From contig JAKZRK010000082.1 in assembly GCA_047518225.1 (NCBI GenBank), positions 1 through 5,311 on the forward strand: 5,311 nt of DNA. Direction: 5' to 3'. Under the pieces are notes generated by a model that was not told the DNA's origin, did not search any database, and worked only from the letters and a program-made list of their open reading frames with translations. Position numbers and translations under genes: made by a program. The DNA comes from GCA-2731375 sp047518225. Its GTDB lineage: Bacteria > Pseudomonadota > Alphaproteobacteria > GCA-2731375. Each line of letters opens with the position of its first letter. Within the stretch, counting starts at the first letter, position 1. Shown here in pieces: positions 1 through 5,173 of this stretch.

Positions 1-276
1 ATGTGATGATTCCGCCATCGAACCCGGCCACAACCTTGTGCCGTTCAACCGGTTCAAATTCGAACAATGTTGGGCTACACTCTGTTTGCATCGGGGCCTC
101 TCCGGAATTGCGGTAAGCGATTGGCGAATCGCCATTTTCCACGATTCCCCGCCTCGATGCATCAAGGGGTTTGAGAAATCCGGGCTAGTTCACGATACAA
201 AATTATCCATGACCGCAATACAACAAGTTCGGAAAAGGGGCTTAGTTCAAAATAATTGCCTCAAAAACGGGCAAAA

Positions 277-293
277 TTAACCACATTCGTTAA
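277..293 (+). promoter_or_regulatory. TTAA-flanked motif, possible CtrA-like regulatory site
   Basis: The sequence reads TTAACCACATTCGTTAA. It begins with TTAACCAC, one base away from the TTAACCAT half-site known for the alphaproteobacterial regulator CtrA. The two TTAA elements are 9 bases apart instead of the canonical 7, so it is not a standard full site. The core CACATTC between TTAA elements recurs upstream of the next gene at 5189-5203. It lies 111 bases before the start codon of the large gene. A regulatory role is inference. Confidence 0.3.
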
Positions 294-318
294 GTATATT
301 TTGAAACTATTACTTAAC
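289..318. promoter_or_regulatory. 8-bp perfect inverted repeat, operator-like
   Basis: GTTAAGTA at 289-296 is the exact reverse complement of TACTTAAC at 311-318, with a 14-base spacer. The half-site centres are 22 bp apart, close to two helical turns, which suits a dimeric regulator binding one face of the DNA. It lies in the AT-rich leader upstream of the large gene and overlaps the end of the TTAA-flanked motif at 277-293. The arms are AT-rich and no T run follows, so an intrinsic terminator is less likely. No specific regulator can be named. Confidence 0.35.
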
Positions 319-352
319 CCTTTCGAAATATTATTCCCCCAATTAGAAAAAT

Positions 353-358
353 GATAAT
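353..358 (+). promoter_or_regulatory. Possible -10 box (GATAAT)
   Basis: GATAAT matches the sigma-70 type -10 consensus at five of six positions and lies about 45 bases upstream of the ATG at 404. No good -35 box is present at the expected distance: the best candidate, TTATTC at 331-336 with 16-base spacing, is poor. TATTAT at 329-334 is an alternative -10. A promoter here would probably need an activator. Evidence is positional and weak. Confidence 0.25.
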
Positions 359-387
359 ACGTATGTGGGCTGAACCTGTGATGTTTT

Positions 388-392
388 AGGAG
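388..392 (+). promoter_or_regulatory. Ribosome binding site of the large gene
   Basis: AGGAG lies 11 bases before ATG 404. An in-frame ATG at 413 would be 20 bases away, too far, so this site favours the start at 404. Confidence 0.7.
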
Positions 393-403
393 CTCGTAGC
401 GCC

Positions 404-1309
404 ATGGCAAGAATGCCTCAGTTCATCCGGCAAATACTTCGGCAAACAGACTCAAGCGAGGAAGACATAGCCGCTCGGGATAAAAACCAGGCTGAAGAAA
501 CCGAGCCACTGGATGCGGCGGATGAAAATGCCCAAAACCGTGGCATCGAAGCCAACCAATCATTCTGGCAATCCGTGGTCGATGCCGGCGAGGCCGCCGA
601 CGGTACACCCACCAACGAACCATTGGACGCCGAAGCCCGGATAGATGGCAATGCCGGCGATCAGGCCGCCGAAAATACGGATTTGCAAGACGGCGCCATG
701 GGTGGCGAGGCAGCCGAGGCCGCGCCGGTTCAAACGGAAACCGCGGCAGGCATGAACCAGGCGGATGCCACCGGGGCCGAAATTTCAAATTCCGGGCCCC
801 AGGCAATCCGCCCGGCCGCAAACGAACCTGCGACGGACGAGGCCACGGGCGAAGATCAAGACGATAGCGCCGCCGATCAACCCAGCGCGCGCCCCGCGGC
901 AGTGGGCACGGCAAATTCCGGCGGACCTGCCACGACAGAAATGGCCGCTGGCGATGGCGTGGAAACATTGGACAGCACCGGCGATTTTGCTGAAGGCGCT
1001 ATTGCCCAGACGGATGCCGGCGCGCAGCAGGATACGCCGGCGGCAACCCTGCGCGCGCCCGCCGATTCGGTCGCCGAGGATGCTCCGGCTACTGAACAGG
1101 CCGCACCGGTGGATACGGCTGACACTACGGAACCGGCTGCCGAAGCGGCAACGCCTGCGGAAGCGCCCGCCGATGGGGACGCCGAGGATGCTCCGGCTAC
1201 TGAACAGGCCGCACCGGTGGATACGGCTGACACTACGGAACCGGCCGCCGAAGCGGCAACGCCTGCGGATGCACCCGCCGATGGGGACGGCGCGTCAACA
1301 TTGACCCCG
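404..1309 (+). other. Disordered acidic N-terminal region of the adhesin
   Basis: Residues 1-302 are dominated by Ala, Asp, Glu, Thr, Pro and Gly with few hydrophobic residues, which predicts intrinsic disorder. Only the first 15 residues (MARMPQFIRQILRQT) look amphipathic and basic; the rest is strongly acidic. No signal peptide is present. TAAG occurs at residues 113-116 and PAAV at 164-167; both resemble the LapG protease site of LapA-type adhesins, but such strings are expected by chance in Ala-rich sequence. A spacer or periplasmic/outer-membrane tether role is possible but unproven. Confidence 0.6.
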
Positions 1310-4300
1310 AACGACAACGGTTCAGCTGATAACGGCTTCGCGAACGGCAACGGCCAAGGTAACGGCAACGCCAGCGCTAATGGCCAAGGTAACGGCAACG
1401 CCAATTCTAAGGGCCACGGTAACGGCAACGCCAACGCTAATGGCCACGGTAACGGCAACGCCAACGGCAATGACAACGGGCCGGCGGACATCGCCGGTAG
1501 CGATCAAATCGTAGGCGGCACAGGCAACGATACCCTGAAGGGCGCAGACGGGGATGATGATTTATCCGGCGGCGCCGCCAGCGACATCCTCATTGAACTT
1601 CCAGTAGAGAGAATTATTCCCGGCAACGAGGACCCGGGTGCCCTTGAGGTGATCGTTTCCCGCGTCCCGGAAGGCTTACGCCTGACCGAGGGTACTGACA
1701 AAGGCGACCGCACCTGGTCCATGACGGTGATGCAGCTCGCTGTGCTGGCCATCGCCATTCCGGCCGCCTCGAGTTTCGCGGGCGAGGCCTTCGCGTTGAA
1801 CGTGGAAGTTTCCCGGCAAGACGCGGATGGCGAAGTCGTTGCCTCGGCCGGGATCGAGGTGGATGCCCGGGCCGAGTTCAATCAGGCGGAATTGGTTCGG
1901 GTCCTGACCGGCCCGGCGGCGGCGCAAGCCGCGGTGGCGGTTACAACCACGGCGACGCAAAGCCAGGCCGCGGCCGAAGCCGCCGCGGTGGCCGAGGCCA
2001 CGGCGCAATCGGCGGCGGCTGACGCCGAGGCTTCAAGCGACAAGACGGCAACGACCAGGAACAGCGGCTCTTCCGCCGCGGTGGCAGAAGAGGCGGCAGC
2101 CGAAGTGGTTGAGACCGTGGTCGAAGACGTGGCCGTGGAGCAAGCTGCCGTGGAGGCCCCGGTAGACGCGTTGAGTGCGGTTCTGACCGAAACAATCGCG
2201 GAGACCGTGGTGGATACGGTTACCGAAACGGCCGCCGAGACCGGCGCCACGCCGTTCCAAACAGCGGCGCGCGCCGCCAGCAATTCGTCCGGCAGCACCG
2301 TGCAGGCCGCTGTTGACGTGCAGCCCGCTGTTGCCGTACCGGCCGATGTTGCCGTGAAGGCCGACGTTGCCGTCCAGGCCGATGTTTCGGCCCCGGATTT
2401 GACCGCTGCCCCTGCCAGTGGCAACGAGGACAGCGCCATTGCCCTCGACATCTCTTCCGCCTTGGTGGACGGCGATAATTTATCGGTTACCATTTCGGGC
2501 ATTCCAACGGGCGCAGCCCTATCGGCCGGTACCGACAATGGTGACGGCACCTGGACCCTGACGTCGGCCCAACTCTCCGGCCTGAGCGTGACGCCAGCCA
2601 GCAATGACAGTGATGATTTCACCCTGACCGTCACCGCCACCTCGACCGATGGCGCTTCAACGGCGCAGTCCATCGAGACCCTCGCCGTCAGTGTCAGTGC
2701 CGTGGCGGATACGCCCAGCTTGAGCACCTCGGCCGCCGCCGGCAACGAGGACGGCACCATATCGCTGTCCATCTCCTCGGCCCTGACCGACAGCTCCGAA
2801 AGTCTCTCGGTGGTCATCTCCGGCGTTCCGACCGGGGCATCCCTGTCGGCGGGTACCGACAACGGCGATGGCAGCTGGACCCTGACGTCGGCCCAACTCT
2901 CCGGCCTGAGCGTGACGCCAGCCGGCAATGACAGTGATGATTTCACCCTGACTGTCACCGCCACCTCGACCGATGGCGCTTCAACGGCGCAGTCCATCGA
3001 GAACCTCGCCGTCAGTGTCGGTGCCGTGGCGGATGCGCCCAGCTTGAGCGCCGGCAACGTGACCGGCAGCGAGGACACGGCGATATCGTTGAGCCTGTCC
3101 GCGGCACTGACCGATACCGACGGCTCGGAAAGCCTTGGCAACGTTACCATTTCCGGCGTGCCCGTGGGGACGCAATTCTCCGCCGGCACCAACAATGGCG
3201 ACGGCACCTGGAGCTTTACCTCGGCCCAGCTTTCCGGGCTTACCCTGACACCGCCACCGGACCGGGATACCGACTTCACGCTTAGCGTGGCGGTCACGGC
3301 GACTGATGGCTCCGACACGGCGACCAGCAACGGCAACTTCACGGTCACCATCAACCCGGTCGCGGATACGCCCGACGACATCACGCTTAGCGCCGACGCG
3401 GTGGACGAGAACGCCTCCAACGGCACGGTCGTGGGCAGCGCATCCGGCTCCGATCCGGATACCGGCGAGACCTTCACTTACTCTCTGACCGATAACGCCG
3501 GCGGCCGTTTTTCCATTGACAGCAACAGCGGCCAGATTACCGTGGCCGATGGCAGCCTTTTGGATTTCGAATCCGCCATGAGCCATGACATCACCATCCG
3601 GGTGACCGATTCTACCGGCAATACCTATGACGAGACCAAAGCCATTACCCTCAACGATTTGAGCGAGTATGGCGATACCCACGAGGCCGAGATCATGGCC
3701 AACGGGCCGGTTGCATTTTGGCGTCTCGGCGAAAGCAGCGGCACCTCGGCCGTGGACGAAATCAGCGGTGCGAACGGCACCTATACTAATTCGCCAACCC
3801 TTGGCGCCACCGGCCCCTTCGGCAATATCGCCGCCACCGCCACCGATTTTAACGGCGCGACCGACTATGTCAGTATCCCCGATTCCACCGCCTGGGACCT
3901 GACCGACGGTTCGCTGCAGCTTTGGTTCAATGCAGTCGATGCTTCCGTTGGCGGAACTTTGCTCGACCGCGATGGGGCCGGCACCAACGAAGGTGAATTC
4001 TATATCGACCTTTATGGCGGTGACATCACTGTTAACCTGGAAGGCACTAACGGGGGTCTTCTGCAGGCAACAAACGTCATCACCTCGGGTGTCTGGGTTC
4101 AATTGACCGTGACATTTGGCGCCAATGGGCTGGAGATCTATGTGGACGGCACACGGGTGGCTTTTGACGCCGGGATCACGGGGGGGATCGACGGCAACAA
4201 TTCAGACTTGACCGTTGGCTCCTCGTACGACAACGCCTACAACTTTGAAGGCCAGATCGCCGAGGTGGCGATTTTCGACAGTCAGTTGACGGAAGCCAGC

Positions 4301-5128
4301 ATCGACGGCCTGTACAGCGCCGGGGCCACGGGCACCGATCTGGTCACCCTGACCGCCGGCGCCGATGTCAACGCCGGCACATCCGGCGAGGACTTCATCG
4401 CCGGCGCGGCCGGTAACGATACGCTCAGCGGCGCAGCCGGCGACGACCGCCTGTACGGCGATGGCGGCGACGATACCCTGAACGGCGGCGACGGCGCCGA
4501 CATTCTGATGGGTGGCGACGGCGCCGACAATCTGTTCGGCGATGCCCTGGCCGATGTTCTTTCGGGCGGTGACGGTGATGATATTCTAACCGGCGGTACC
4601 GGGGCGGATACCTTGCTGGGCGGCGCCGGCTCCGATACCGCGTCTTATGCGGCCTCCGCCTCAGCCGTCAACGTCAACCTCACCACGGGTGCGGCCACGG
4701 GCGGCGATGCCCAGGGCGATAGCCTGACCAGCATCGAAAACCTGACCGGTTCCGCCTTTAACGACGGCCTGATCGGCGACGGCAACATCAATATCCTGAC
4801 CGGCGGCGCCGGCGACGACACTCTTCAGGGTCTGGGCGGCGGCGATACCCTTTATGGCGGGCTCGGCAGCGATACCTTTATCGTCGGCGAGGGCGATGGC
4901 AATGACATCATCGACGGCGGCGCGGCCGGCGGCTGGACCGACAGCATCACCCTGCAAAATGCCGATGCCTCGGCGGTCGGTTCCGGCTGGACCCTCAGCC
5001 TGACCTCCGGCAGCGAGGTATCGGACGTCGGCAGCGTCAAGACCCTCAGCAGTGACGCCGCCGGCACCATAACCCTGGAAGACGGCACCCAAATCGCCTT
5101 CCAGAACATCGAAAGTATCGTTTACTAA
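404..5128 (+). CDS. Giant RTX-type adhesin with Ig-like, cadherin-like and LamG-like domains, type I secreted
   Basis: This 1574-residue protein probably acts outside the cell in attachment or biofilm formation. Residues 1-302 are disordered and Ala/Asp/Glu/Thr-rich; 317-356 are Asn/Gly decapeptides; 371-397 are three RTX nonapeptides; 406-490 is a decayed Ig-like repeat; 491-662 is an Ala/Val-rich linker. Three Ig-like repeats follow (664-989, each with GxEDxxIxL near its start and GTxNGDGxW in the middle), then a cadherin-like domain (990-1087), a LamG-like domain (1094-1307) and RTX nonapeptides (1325-1414, 1449-1493). The C-terminus (1507-1574) resembles type I secretion target regions and ends in IESIVY. 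No Sec signal peptide or convincing membrane segment is seen, which fits one-step export by an ABC transporter, membrane fusion protein and TolC-like channel; none is encoded here. The start at 404 is set by AGGAG at 388-392. A LapA-like N-terminal retention domain is not recognisable. The adhesin role is family inference; the ligand is unknown. Confidence 0.9.
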   Translation: MARMPQFIRQILRQTDSSEEDIAARDKNQAEETEPLDAADENAQNRGIEANQSFWQSVVDAGEAADGTPTNEPLDAEARIDGNAGDQAAENTDLQDGAMGGEAAEAAPVQTETAAGMNQADATGAEISNSGPQAIRPAANEPATDEATGEDQDDSAADQPSARPAAVGTANSGGPATTEMAAGDGVETLDSTGDFAEGAIAQTDAGAQQDTPAATLRAPADSVAEDAPATEQAAPVDTADTTEPAAEAATPAEAPADGDAEDAPATEQAAPVDTADTTEPAAEAATPADAPADGDGASTLTPNDNGSADNGFANGNGQGNGNASANGQGNGNANSKGHGNGNANANGHGNGNANGNDNGPADIAGSDQIVGGTGNDTLKGADGDDDLSGGAASDILIELPVERIIPGNEDPGALEVIVSRVPEGLRLTEGTDKGDRTWSMTVMQLAVLAIAIPAASSFAGEAFALNVEVSRQDADGEVVASAGIEVDARAEFNQAELVRVLTGPAAAQAAVAVTTTATQSQAAAEAAAVAEATAQSAAADAEASSDKTATTRNSGSSAAVAEEAAAEVVETVVEDVAVEQAAVEAPVDALSAVLTETIAETVVDTVTETAAETGATPFQTAARAASNSSGSTVQAAVDVQPAVAVPADVAVKADVAVQADVSAPDLTAAPASGNEDSAIALDISSALVDGDNLSVTISGIPTGAALSAGTDNGDGTWTLTSAQLSGLSVTPASNDSDDFTLTVTATSTDGASTAQSIETLAVSVSAVADTPSLSTSAAAGNEDGTISLSISSALTDSSESLSVVISGVPTGASLSAGTDNGDGSWTLTSAQLSGLSVTPAGNDSDDFTLTVTATSTDGASTAQSIENLAVSVGAVADAPSLSAGNVTGSEDTAISLSLSAALTDTDGSESLGNVTISGVPVGTQFSAGTNNGDGTWSFTSAQLSGLTLTPPPDRDTDFTLSVAVTATDGSDTATSNGNFTVTINPVADTPDDITLSADAVDENASNGTVVGSASGSDPDTGETFTYSLTDNAGGRFSIDSNSGQITVADGSLLDFESAMSHDITIRVTDSTGNTYDETKAITLNDLSEYGDTHEAEIMANGPVAFWRLGESSGTSAVDEISGANGTYTNSPTLGATGPFGNIAATATDFNGATDYVSIPDSTAWDLTDGSLQLWFNAVDASVGGTLLDRDGAGTNEGEFYIDLYGGDITVNLEGTNGGLLQATNVITSGVWVQLTVTFGANGLEIYVDGTRVAFDAGITGGIDGNNSDLTVGSSYDNAYNFEGQIAEVAIFDSQLTEASIDGLYSAGATGTDLVTLTAGADVNAGTSGEDFIAGAAGNDTLSGAAGDDRLYGDGGDDTLNGGDGADILMGGDGADNLFGDALADVLSGGDGDDILTGGTGADTLLGGAGSDTASYAASASAVNVNLTTGAATGGDAQGDSLTSIENLTGSAFNDGLIGDGNINILTGGAGDDTLQGLGGGDTLYGGLGSDTFIVGEGDGNDIIDGGAAGGWTDSITLQNADASAVGSGWTLSLTSGSEVSDVGSVKTLSSDAAGTITLEDGTQIAFQNIESIVY
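1073..1288 (+). repeat. Tandem duplication of a 108-bp (36-residue) unit
   Basis: The unit at 1073-1180 is repeated directly at 1181-1288 with only three base differences by my count. Two are synonymous and one changes Glu to Asp. Each unit begins AEDAPATEQAAP and ends APADGD (residues 224-259 and 260-295). The frame is kept and the high identity implies a recent duplication or homogenisation. Confidence 0.9.
1352..1471 (+). repeat. Four tandem 30-bp repeats encoding Asn/Gly decapeptides
   Basis: Four consecutive units encode GQGNGNASAN, GQGNGNANSK, GHGNGNANAN and GHGNGNANGN (residues 317-356). A 16-base core, GGTAACGGCAACGCCA, is unchanged in all four. A partial unit precedes (GFANGN, 311-316) and NDNG follows. 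The unit length is a multiple of three, so copy-number change would alter protein length without breaking the frame. The product is probably a flexible linker. It leads almost directly into the first RTX repeats. Confidence 0.9.
1514..1594 (+). repeat. Isolated N-terminal RTX nonapeptide triplet
   Basis: Three in-register nonapeptides, GGTGNDTLK, GADGDDDLS and GGAASDILI (residues 371-397), fit the calcium-binding RTX pattern GGxGxDxLx, with the third degenerate. They sit over 900 residues before the main C-terminal RTX blocks and directly before a decayed Ig-like repeat. Three repeats are probably too few for a stable parallel beta roll on their own, so this may be a relic of a larger block or a small calcium site. 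Confidence 0.75.
1619..1873 (+). other. Diverged Ig-like repeat
   Basis: Residues 406-490 align by eye with the three later Ig-like repeats. GNED at 407-410 matches their opening GNED; LEVIVSRVPEGLRLTEGTD (414-432) matches LSVTISGIPTGAALSAGTD (693-711); and DKGDRTWSMTVMQL (432-445) matches DNGDGTWTLTSAQL (711-724). The second half is strongly diverged, with a hydrophobic stretch (VMQLAVLAIAIPAA, 442-455) where the others have AQLSGLSVTPAS. I read it as an old copy of the same module that has drifted. The hydrophobic stretch probably forms beta strands rather than a membrane helix. Confidence 0.6.
1874..2299 (+). other. Ala/Val/Glu-rich low-complexity linker
   Basis: Residues 491-632 are dominated by Ala, Val, Glu and Thr. 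Pro is nearly absent from 505 to 585, which would allow extended helical stretches. No domain is recognised. It separates the diverged Ig-like copy from the three well-kept ones and may be a stalk or spacer. Confidence 0.5.
2300..2389 (+). repeat. Five hexapeptide repeats (VxADVA type)
   Basis: Residues 633-662 read as five consecutive hexapeptides: VQAAVD, VQPAVA, VPADVA, VKADVA and VQADVS. The underlying 18-base units share GCCGATGTT/GCCGACGTT-like cores. They sit directly before the first well-kept Ig-like repeat. Alternation of Val with small or charged residues suggests an extended linker. Function is unknown. Confidence 0.7.
2393..3370 (+). repeat. Array of three Ig-like repeats
   Basis: Three copies of 107, 108 and 111 residues (664-770, 771-878, 879-989) each begin near P-x-L, contain G-x-E-D close to the start, L-x-V-x-I-S-G-[IV]-P, S-A-G-T-[DN]-N-G-D-G-[TS]-W and S-A-Q-L-S-G-L, and end A-V-A-D-[TA] or P-V-A-D-T. 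This is the pattern of bacterial Ig-like/cadherin-like repeats in large RTX adhesins, where Asp-rich linkers bind calcium and stiffen the stalk. Copies 1 and 2 are nearly identical in their second halves (2552-2725 against 2876-3049). Confidence 0.8.
3371..3664 (+). other. Cadherin-like domain
   Basis: Residues 990-1087 show cadherin hallmarks in order: DEN at 1001-1003, DPD at 1017-1019, the strand F-S-I-D-S-N-S-G-Q-I-T-V (1036-1047), LDFE at 1053-1056 and RVTDS at 1066-1070. In cadherin domains these acidic motifs coordinate calcium between neighbouring domains. The domain joins the Ig-like array to the LamG-like domain and probably extends the stalk. Confidence 0.75.
3683..4324 (+). other. 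LamG-like (concanavalin A fold) domain
   Basis: Residues 1094-1307 match the LamG-like jelly-roll pattern: an opening PVAFWRLGE (1102-1110), DFNGATDYVSIPDS (1148-1161), SLQLWFN (1170-1176), TLLDRDG (1185-1191), WVQLTVTFGANGLEIYVDGT (1231-1250) and a closing GQIAEVAIFDSQLTEASIDGLYSAG-type segment (1283-1307). The length of about 210 residues is normal for the family. Such domains bind glycans or surface proteins, or act as structural sandwiches, so this is the best candidate for ligand binding. The ligand cannot be told from sequence. Confidence 0.8.
4376..4645 (+). repeat. RTX block 1, ten nonapeptides
   Basis: Residues 1325-1414 form ten uninterrupted in-register nonapeptides, among them GAAGNDTLS, GDGGDDTLN, GGDGADILM, GGDGDDILT and GGTGADTLL. 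This fits the GGxGxDxLx RTX consensus that binds calcium in a parallel beta roll once the protein leaves the cell. Two units are weaker: GTSGEDFIA at the start and GDALADVLS in the middle. The block ends at GGAGSDTASY, followed by the usual intervening module (A-S-A-V-N-V-N-L-T-T-G and S-L-T-S-I-E-N-L-T-G, about 1419-1449). Confidence 0.92.
4748..4882 (+). repeat. RTX block 2, five nonapeptides
   Basis: Residues 1449-1493 hold GSAFNDGLI, GDGNINILT, GGAGDDTLQ, GLGGGDTLY and GGLGSDTFI, then VGEGDGNDIIDGG (1494-1506), which closes the calcium-binding region. The first two are the degenerate S-A-F-N-D/G-N-x-N-x-L-x-G type that commonly restarts an RTX roll after the intervening module. Confidence 0.9.
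4922..5125 (+). other. C-terminal type I secretion target region
   Basis: Residues 1507-1574 follow the last RTX repeat. They contain WTDSITLQNADASA and GSGWTLSLTSGS, then an aspartate-rich ITLEDGTQIAFQNIESIVY ending. This resembles the C-terminal target region of large RTX adhesins (VC_A0849-like subclass), which is uncleaved and recognised by the type I exporter. The very end is hydrophobic and short. Assignment is by pattern recognition. Confidence 0.75.
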
Positions 5129-5173
5129 TTGGGAGGCCATACGGCCGTTTAGAGCGGTTCAGATCGTCTTTCG

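Larger units (their letters stand above)
1..403. other. Upstream intergenic region, no confident gene
   Basis: No convincing complete gene is seen here. One + frame has no stop from the left edge (position 2) to TAA at 278-280, about 92 codons. It could be the 3' end of a gene that starts outside the window. Its first 25 or so codons look codon-like, but the rest becomes AT-rich, is unusually rich in Cys and Trp and matches no family I know. A GTG at 38 in that frame has no Shine-Dalgarno sequence. A second + frame is open from 3 to TAA at 114-116. Right after that stop, a 6-bp inverted repeat (GCGATT/AATCGC, 117-132, 4-base loop) is followed by a short T run, which would suit the end of an upstream transcript but is weak. 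From about 245 to 360 the DNA is clearly AT-rich and promoter-like. No tRNA, rRNA or known riboswitch signature was recognised. Confidence 0.6.

Noticed and set aside
117..137. GCGATT/AATCGC hairpin as a strong terminator
   Set aside because: The stem is only 6 bp with a short T run, and the upstream gene it would serve is not established.
203..211. TTATCCATG as a DnaA box
   Set aside because: It is a single imperfect match to TTATCCACA with no cluster of further boxes, so there is no support for a replication origin.
38..280. Small + strand open frame starting with GTG at 38
   Set aside because: There is no Shine-Dalgarno sequence, the product is Cys/Trp-rich with no recognised domain, and the distal half is AT-rich and not codon-like. 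It could only be the tail of an upstream gene, which the window cannot show.
1352..1471. Regular 30-bp repeats as a CRISPR array
   Set aside because: The units are contiguous without unique spacers and lie in frame inside the coding sequence as Asn/Gly decapeptides.
1727..1768. Hydrophobic stretch (residues 442-455) as a transmembrane helix or internal signal peptide
   Set aside because: It aligns with the SAQLSGLSVTPAS strand region of the Ig-like repeats, is short and is interrupted by proline, so a beta-strand origin is more likely.
1882..3477. Long open frame on the minus strand (531 codons) opposite the Ig-like array
   Set aside because: It lies wholly within the adhesin gene, encodes biased Val/Ser/Ala sequence with no recognisable domain, and is explained by GC-rich codon usage and repeats keeping the antisense frame open.
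2981..4102. Minus-strand open frame of 373 codons opposite the cadherin and LamG regions
   Set aside because: It is antisense to well-supported domains, with Gly/Val/Ile-rich low-complexity product and no family match; treated as a shadow frame.
5135..5146. GGCC/GGCC hairpin just after the stop codon as the terminator
   Set aside because: It has only a 4-bp stem and is followed by three Ts; the 8-bp stem at 5174-5200 is the better candidate.
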